Below, piece after piece: positions 29,015-33,380 of a stretch of DNA of 33,380 nucleotides (position 1 is the first letter of the stretch; each line of letters opens with the position of its first letter). The position numbers and the translations under genes are program-made. The notes under the pieces are model-generated. The model did no database searches and had not been told where the DNA came from. It worked only from the letters and a program-made list of their open reading frames with translations. This DNA comes from a bacterium (GTDB lineage: Bacteria > Cyanobacteriota > Vampirovibrionia > Obscuribacterales > JAKAZS01): the NCBI GenBank assembly GCA_021785395.1, contig JAJYFO010000003.1, positions 1-33,380 of the forward strand, written 5' to 3'.

Positions 29015-29590
29015 TCAAGAGTCATTATCGCCTTTCGATTTGTCGTCGTTTTTCTTCTTATCTTTTTTCTTAGTATCAGAATTTTTATTGGGTTTGTCTA
29101 TTTTAAAGTCGGACGCTTTTAGCCCATCGATAAATCTTTTGAATTCCTGTGATTCTTCTTTATCTTTTTGGGTATCGGCTGGAATCGTTCCTTCAGCAAC
29201 CACCTGGGCTGATACGAAAATTGGTGCATTGGCCCTTAAAGCTAGGGCAATAGCGTCAGATGGGCGTGAATCAAGCGATTTTGTTTCTTCCAGGTTTCCG
29301 GTAGGGTCGTTTACAATTAACCTGATAGTAGCAAAATAAGTACTGGACGATAATTCGTTAATTTCGATTTGTTTTACTTTGTAGCCTAAAAGATTGATGG
29401 CGTTTAACAGCAAATCATGCGTCATCGGTCGCTCTGATTTAATGTTTTTTAATATTCTGCTTATGGCAATCGCTTCCGGGTCGCCTATCCAGATTGGCAA
29501 AACCCTGCGCTTGGTGCTATCACTAAGAAGCACAATTGGCATACCGTTATAGGCATCAGCGACTAATTGGGCTACATACATTTCAATCAT
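29015..29590 (-). CDS. Bifunctional nuclease family protein (DUF151)
   Basis: PIVLLSDSTKRRVLPIWIGDPEAIAIS, RPMTHDLLLNAINLLGYKV, SLDSRPSDAIALALRANAPIFVS. Confidence 0.93.
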   Translation of the reverse strand: MIEMYVAQLVADAYNGMPIVLLSDSTKRRVLPIWIGDPEAIAISRILKNIKSERPMTHDLLLNAINLLGYKVKQIEINELSSSTYFATIRLIVNDPTGNLEETKSLDSRPSDAIALALRANAPIFVSAQVVAEGTIPADTQKDKEESQEFKRFIDGLKASDFKIDKPNKNSDTKKKDKKKNDDKSKGDNDS

Positions 29591-29792
29591 GGGACTAACT
29601 CTGACCTAGAACTAATACTTGTAATATATTATTCCCAAATATTTGTGGTTTTAAGCTTTGACATAAATAAATTTTTTGATCGAAATAATTATTCTACTTT
29701 TTTAGTCTAATGACAACATTTGTTGTTTTATTATCTTTAATTTTTTTAAATTCTCTTAAAATTTTCAGGGTACATGATATTATTTTATTGTA

Positions 29793-29798
29793 TATAAT
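29793..29798 (+). promoter_or_regulatory. Candidate -10 box (TATAAT) for the tRNA-Leu gene
   Basis: Exact TATAAT ending 9 nt before the mature tRNA 5' end; no convincing -35. Confidence 0.35.
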
Positions 29799-29807
29799 GG
29801 AATTTGT

Positions 29808-29886
29808 GTCCGAGTGGCGGAATGGTAGACGCGCACGTTTGAGGGGCGTGTGGGCAACCGTGAGGGTTCGAGTCCCTCCTCGGACA
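29808..29886 (+). tRNA. tRNA-Leu(GAG), CCA not encoded
   Basis: GTCCGAG/CTCGGAC acceptor with discriminator A, T8, anticodon arm CACGT-TTGAGGG-GCGTG (anticodon GAG), variable arm TGGGCAACCGT, T arm GAGGG-TTCGAGT-CCCTC. Confidence 0.95.
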
Positions 29887-29904
29887 TAATTTGTTTAACG
29901 ATTC

Positions 29905-30177
29905 ATGATGATAGAACGAGCAACCTGGCCACATACAATCAGCGATATCTACAAAGCTCTGGATAATATTTGGGGGGTTGTGGGGGCTTATGATTTGCAT
30001 AATAATCTAATGCGTCTGGAAAAAAGTATATCCTCCCCGATTACCTATATTTTAACTAGTTTTGAAGGTAATAACGAAAAAAAAATAACCAAAACCGAGT
30101 CTTATGCAGAATCACAAAAAGACCAGGCGGTTAATGATTTTGCCAAGGCTATCGGCTTTACTTTAGAACAACCTTAA
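29905..30177 (+). CDS. Hypothetical protein (90 aa)
   Basis: Uninterrupted ORF immediately downstream of tRNA-Leu; no recognised domain. Confidence 0.45.
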   Translation: MMIERATWPHTISDIYKALDNIWGVVGAYDLHNNLMRLEKSISSPITYILTSFEGNNEKKITKTESYAESQKDQAVNDFAKAIGFTLEQP

Positions 30178-30419
30178 CCCAAATAGATGTATCCTGAAGA
30201 TAAAAATTCTATATTACTTGGATGGCTAGTTTGGTTTATTGTTGTTTTACCAAATAAGCCGTTTATTGCTACTAAATGAATTTAAGCTTAAATTTATACC
30301 CTTAAAATCGCGACTGTGGTCTAGGCTATCCAGCTTTTTCGTTTTAGCGCCAATGACAAAGCAAAAACGTTAATGCGTGTCCATGGTATTTTGCCGGCTT
30401 ATGCGCTGTGTTTATAAAA

Positions 30420-30449
30420 TTGACAGACAGTTACAAGCTTTACTAAAAT
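30420..30449 (+). promoter_or_regulatory. Promoter-like TTGACA - 18 nt - TAAAAT inside ORF-poor interval
   Basis: Exact -35 consensus at 30420-30425, TAAAAT at 30444-30449. Confidence 0.35.
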
Positions 30450-30675
30450 GACTAAAGACGACTGGTAAGATTCTGGTAGTACTGCAGGTGCTAGAGTATC
30501 TCCTTTTAATGCCTGGTAGTTAGGGTTTTATTTCTCGATTTTAAGAACCTGTTATTTTAAGAAAATCTGCCCGAGAATTGTATAGGAAAATTTTTAAACT
30601 GGTCTTAAAGCTAGTAGGCAAGCTATTTAAGAATGGGGCTGATATAATGATCCTTTGTCCTTATCAAGGTAGCTA

Positions 30676-31005
30676 ATGCACCCTATCCATAATAAGGATA
30701 GCCCCATAATTATCACTGAATTTGAAAAAAAAATTAACTCCACATATACTTATTATCGTTTAATAAGCGTTTTTTTCTTTCTGCTATTATCTTTCTACAG
30801 TCAAACTATATTTGGTACTATTAGTTGAGACTGTGACAATTACTTCGTTGTAATTTTTTGTCGACCAAAGACGTTAGCGGTATTAATAACTCATTTTTCA
30901 CCAAAAACTTACAAGGCTAGCTATTTTTATTACGGCGTCAAAGAAGGTATAGGCAAGTTTTTCGGCAATTATCTGAATTTAATGATAAATGCAGTTTTAG
31001 GCTAG
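30676..31005 (+). pseudogene. Probable remnant of a small membrane-protein gene with one in-frame TGA
   Basis: Frame from ATG 30676: MHPIHNKDSPIIITEFEKKINSTYTYYRLISVFFFLLLSFYSQTIFGTIS*DCDNYFVVIFCRPKTLAVLITHFSPKTYKASYFYYGVKEGIGKFFGNYLNLMINAVLG*; single internal stop at 30826-30828. Confidence 0.45.
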
Positions 31006-31196
31006 TTCGACAACAATAAATAGGATATTTGACTTGCGGGCTACTTAGGTGCGACAATTTTAGCAAGGCAACTCAACCAAGCCTAAAAGTTCCAAAAAAC
31101 CAACGATAATTATCATGCTGCTGTTCTTATGCTACAATAAATTGTAATAAAGATGGAAAAATGCGATAAATGACTTAAATAAGATGTTTAAAGACT

Positions 31197-31757
31197 ATGA
31201 ATGATTTTAAACTTGACTCACAGGATAACTACATCGAAGTTAGGGACCCTAGTGAATTTTTTATGTGTATTGTGTTAACGGCAGCCTATTTAGGTCTGGC
31301 AAAATATTGCTGGACTCCGCTGGTAAATATGCATAACCTGAAATTGCTTTTAAATGTTGAAGGCTTTTTTATAGTTATTGCTCTATTGGCTTTTATCGTA
31401 GGTATAAGACCTATGCTAAATCCTTCCAGTCTACAGTTAAGCGAACACGGCATTAAGTACAAAGGACCATATTGGCCAAACCGAAAATCGGTGCTTTGGC
31501 AGCAAATTGAACAACTTTATTTAAGCCCTGAACTTATAATTGTTTTATACCGACCTAATCTAAATAGCAAAAGACTATGGCCAATGCTTATAGCGACGTT
31601 ATATCTAGCCGACAGGGACTCCATCGCTAAGTCGGTTGGCAAATATTGTCCGATTGAACCAACGATAATGGCTAATCCGGCTTTGTTATCCAGAATTTTT
31701 GTTCTTCTGGCTTTTTGTATAGTGGCTCTTTGGCTGATAGAATTACTTATGCAGTAA
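31197..31757 (+). CDS. Membrane protein with possible bacterial PH-like domain
   Basis: Two N-terminal TM helices, LSEHGIKYKGPYWPNRKSVLWQQIEQLYLSPELIIVLYRP (PH-like pattern), C-terminal TM helix. Confidence 0.5.
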   Translation: MNDFKLDSQDNYIEVRDPSEFFMCIVLTAAYLGLAKYCWTPLVNMHNLKLLLNVEGFFIVIALLAFIVGIRPMLNPSSLQLSEHGIKYKGPYWPNRKSVLWQQIEQLYLSPELIIVLYRPNLNSKRLWPMLIATLYLADRDSIAKSVGKYCPIEPTIMANPALLSRIFVLLAFCIVALWLIELLMQ

Positions 31758-31769
31758 TGGATTCCGTGT

Positions 31770-32135
31770 TTAAAATTCTTTGCTTAGATATTGAACTAGA
31801 TTCTCTAATTCCTCGCTTGTTAGATTCGTTTGTCCAGGCATCCCAGATTTGCTGCCTTGAACAATAAAATGTTTTAATTCGTTAGTAGTTTTAAATTTAT
31901 TTTTGTAATCGAGGATACTTGGTCCAAGAGGGCTTTGCTTGCCACCGGGATGACAAGTGTTGCAGCTGCGAATAAATATTTGTTGGCCAGTCAAATAGCC
32001 ATTTTTAAGGTCATTGTATCTGTTATCACAATTTTTTGCCGCTCGAATTCGCTTAACCTCCTCAGTCATAACGCAACCCCAATCGCAGGCTAAAAGGAGA
32101 TAAATAAAAATAAGGCTGAATGGTTTAAATTTCAT
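31770..32135 (-). CDS. Mono-heme cytochrome c, probable lipoprotein
   Basis: Lipobox-like LLLAC near N-terminus; CNTCH heme motif (FIRSCNTCHPGG), distal Met candidate in SGMPGQTNLTSEELENLVQYL. Confidence 0.82.
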   Translation of the reverse strand: MKFKPFSLIFIYLLLACDWGCVMTEEVKRIRAAKNCDNRYNDLKNGYLTGQQIFIRSCNTCHPGGKQSPLGPSILDYKNKFKTTNELKHFIVQGSKSGMPGQTNLTSEELENLVQYLSKEF

Positions 32136-32281
32136 GTGTTATAATGATGGTTTTGCTAAAGACATTCATTTTTTTGTAATTATATTAAAGCTTTTACATA
32201 ATGTTAACTTGAATATGAAAAATTTTAGGTAAAATAATAATAAGAGGAACTTAATTTTTTGTTAAAAAGGATAAAACACCC

Positions 32282-33380
32282 ATGCCAAACTCAGCCAATC
32301 CAGTTACGCCTACAACTGATAAAGTCACCAACGAACCTAAGATTATCGTCGTTGGAGGACGCCCGTTAAATGGTACGGTGAAAATTGAAGGGGCCAAAAA
32401 TGCCGTTCTCAAAATGATGGCGGCGGCAATCTTGGCTAATGACGTCTGCGTCATAAAAAATGTCCCTGACTTATCCGACGTTCATATGATGTCACAGCTT
32501 ATGCGTAATTTGGGTGCTAAAATCGAATTTAAAAATCATGAGCTGACGATTGATACAACTAACGTTAATGATTTCGAAGCCTCTTACGAATACGTTAGTA
32601 AGTTAAGGGCCTCTTTTGTCGTTTTGGGTCCACTCTTGGCTCGTTTCAACCAAGCCAAAGTATCTTTGCCTGGTGGTTGTGCTATTGGTGAACGTCGCAT
32701 TGACTTGCACGAACGTGGTCTTAAAATGCTTGGAGCTGAAGTTGTTTGCGAACACGGTTACGTTTACGCTAGTTGCGAAAAACTGGTGGGCACAAAGATT
32801 TACTTAGATAGACCGTCCAACGGTGCTACCGAAAATATTATGTTGGCCAGTGTCGTGGCGCAGGGTCAGACCATCATCGAAAATGCCGCTCAAGACCCTG
32901 AGATCGTTAATATCGCCGATTTCTTAAATGCAATGGGGGCTAAGGTAAGTGGAGCAGGAACCTATCAGATTGTCATTGACGGTGTGCCGTTGAGTTCTCT
33001 TCATGGCGCTTCTATTGATACTATACCGGATAGGCTAGAAGCTGGTACTTTTTTACTAGCACCTTTGGCTACGACTGGACAGGTCGAAGTAACCAACTGT
33101 AATCCCCACCACTTGTATTCGCTGATAAGTAAAATTAGCGAAATGGGGGCCGAAGTATCAATTTATGCTCCTGATACCATTAAAGTTAGCATGTACGACA
33201 AGGTTAAACCGATCGACATAACAACGCACCCATATCCTGGCTTCCCGACTGATTTACAGGCTCCGGTAATGGCTATTTTGGCTACAGCCGATGGAACTTC
33301 TATTATGACTGAAACTATCTATGAAAACCGTTTTATGCAAGTCGGTGAGTTGCGCCGAATGGGAGCCGATATAACTGTTA
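32282..33380 (+). CDS. murA: UDP-N-acetylglucosamine 1-carboxyvinyltransferase MurA (3' truncated by window)
   Basis: Manual translation MPNSANPVTPTTDKVTNEPKIIVVGGRPLNGTVKIEGAKNAVLKMMAAAILAND...LPGGCAIGERRIDLHERGLKMLGAEV...RPSNGATENIMLASVVAQG; catalytic-loop Cys (GGCAIG) present. Missing from ORF track because no stop in window. Confidence 0.97.
   Translation, partial: MPNSANPVTPTTDKVTNEPKIIVVGGRPLNGTVKIEGAKNAVLKMMAAAILANDVCVIKNVPDLSDVHMMSQLMRNLGAKIEFKNHELTIDTTNVNDFEASYEYVSKLRASFVVLGPLLARFNQAKVSLPGGCAIGERRIDLHERGLKMLGAEVVCEHGYVYASCEKLVGTKIYLDRPSNGATENIMLASVVAQGQTIIENAAQDPEIVNIADFLNAMGAKVSGAGTYQIVIDGVPLSSLHGASIDTIPDRLEAGTFLLAPLATTGQVEVTNCNPHHLYSLISKISEMGAEVSIYAPDTIKVSMYDKVKPIDITTHPYPGFPTDLQAPVMAILATADGTSIMTETIYENRFMQVGELRRMGADITV

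Noticed and set aside
29713-29726. ACAACA-TT-TGTTGT inverted repeat upstream of tRNA-Leu
   Set aside because: Only 6 bp arms in AT-rich DNA; too short to claim as operator or terminator without comparative data.
29785-30000. Minus-strand 71 aa ORF (CPRRDSNPHGCPHAPQTC)
   Set aside because: Translation of the reverse complement of the tRNA-Leu gene; a well-known spurious ORF type.
30633-30708. GGGGCTGA...AGCCCCA considered as a tmRNA (ssrA)
   Set aside because: Only about 75 nt, lacks the GGATTCGAC-type 5' segment, tag ORF and TTCAA T-loop expected of tmRNA.
30826-30828. In-frame TGA considered as selenocysteine or recoded stop
   Set aside because: TGA ends several intact genes here (e.g. 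the GGDEF gene at 3116, secD, the lytic transglycosylase), no SECIS-like evidence, and further stops follow; nonsense mutation is simpler.
29808-31196. tRNA-Leu as attachment site for an integrated element occupying the ORF-poor interval
   Set aside because: No integrase gene and no copy of the tRNA 3' end (TTCGAGTCCCTCCTCGGAC) seen downstream.
32251-32454. Minus-strand 67 aa ORF at the murA start
   Set aside because: Antisense to murA.
1-33380. CRISPR arrays, transposons, phage or toxin-antitoxin and defence modules
   Set aside because: No regularly spaced repeats, transposase/integrase motifs or recognisable defence domains were found in the ORFs.

Overview
AT-rich bacterial chromosomal window, densely coding on both strands, mostly housekeeping genes plus several uncharacterised families. 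Recognisable content in order: plsX (5' end of gene, window edge) / rpmF / DUF177 (yceD); TRZ/ATZ-type amidohydrolase; degenerate GGDEF protein; secD-secF; standalone MshEN/GspE_N-like small protein; queG and queA (divergent); second degenerate GGDEF protein; ACT-domain malic enzyme; M48 peptidase with C-terminal zinc ribbon; Spy/CpxP-like exported protein - DUF1800 - DUF1501 cluster; mutL; glycogen-debranching amylo-alpha-1,6-glucosidase; DUF4239 protein; cysteine-desulfurase-family protein; Slt70-like lytic transglycosylase; DUF3343-like small protein; zinc-dependent sorbitol/xylitol-type dehydrogenase; TrmH/SpoU methyltransferase; dxs; secreted HMA-like protein; zinc-ribbon membrane protein; bifunctional nuclease; tRNA-Leu(GAG); a roughly 1 kb ORF-poor interval holding an interrupted reading frame and clustered inverted repeats; PH-like membrane protein; lipoprotein cytochrome c; murA (truncated by the window end). 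No CRISPR array, transposase, phage or integrase signature was seen. Best candidates for follow-up: (i) the 30.2-31.2 kb interval (decayed gene and/or structured RNA), (ii) a c-di-GMP-themed set of a standalone MshEN-like domain and two GGDEF proteins with destroyed signature motifs, (iii) the Spy-like/DUF1800/DUF1501 export cluster. Taxonomy is not determined from the sequence; a Cyanobacteriota/Melainabacteria-like origin is only a weak guess.
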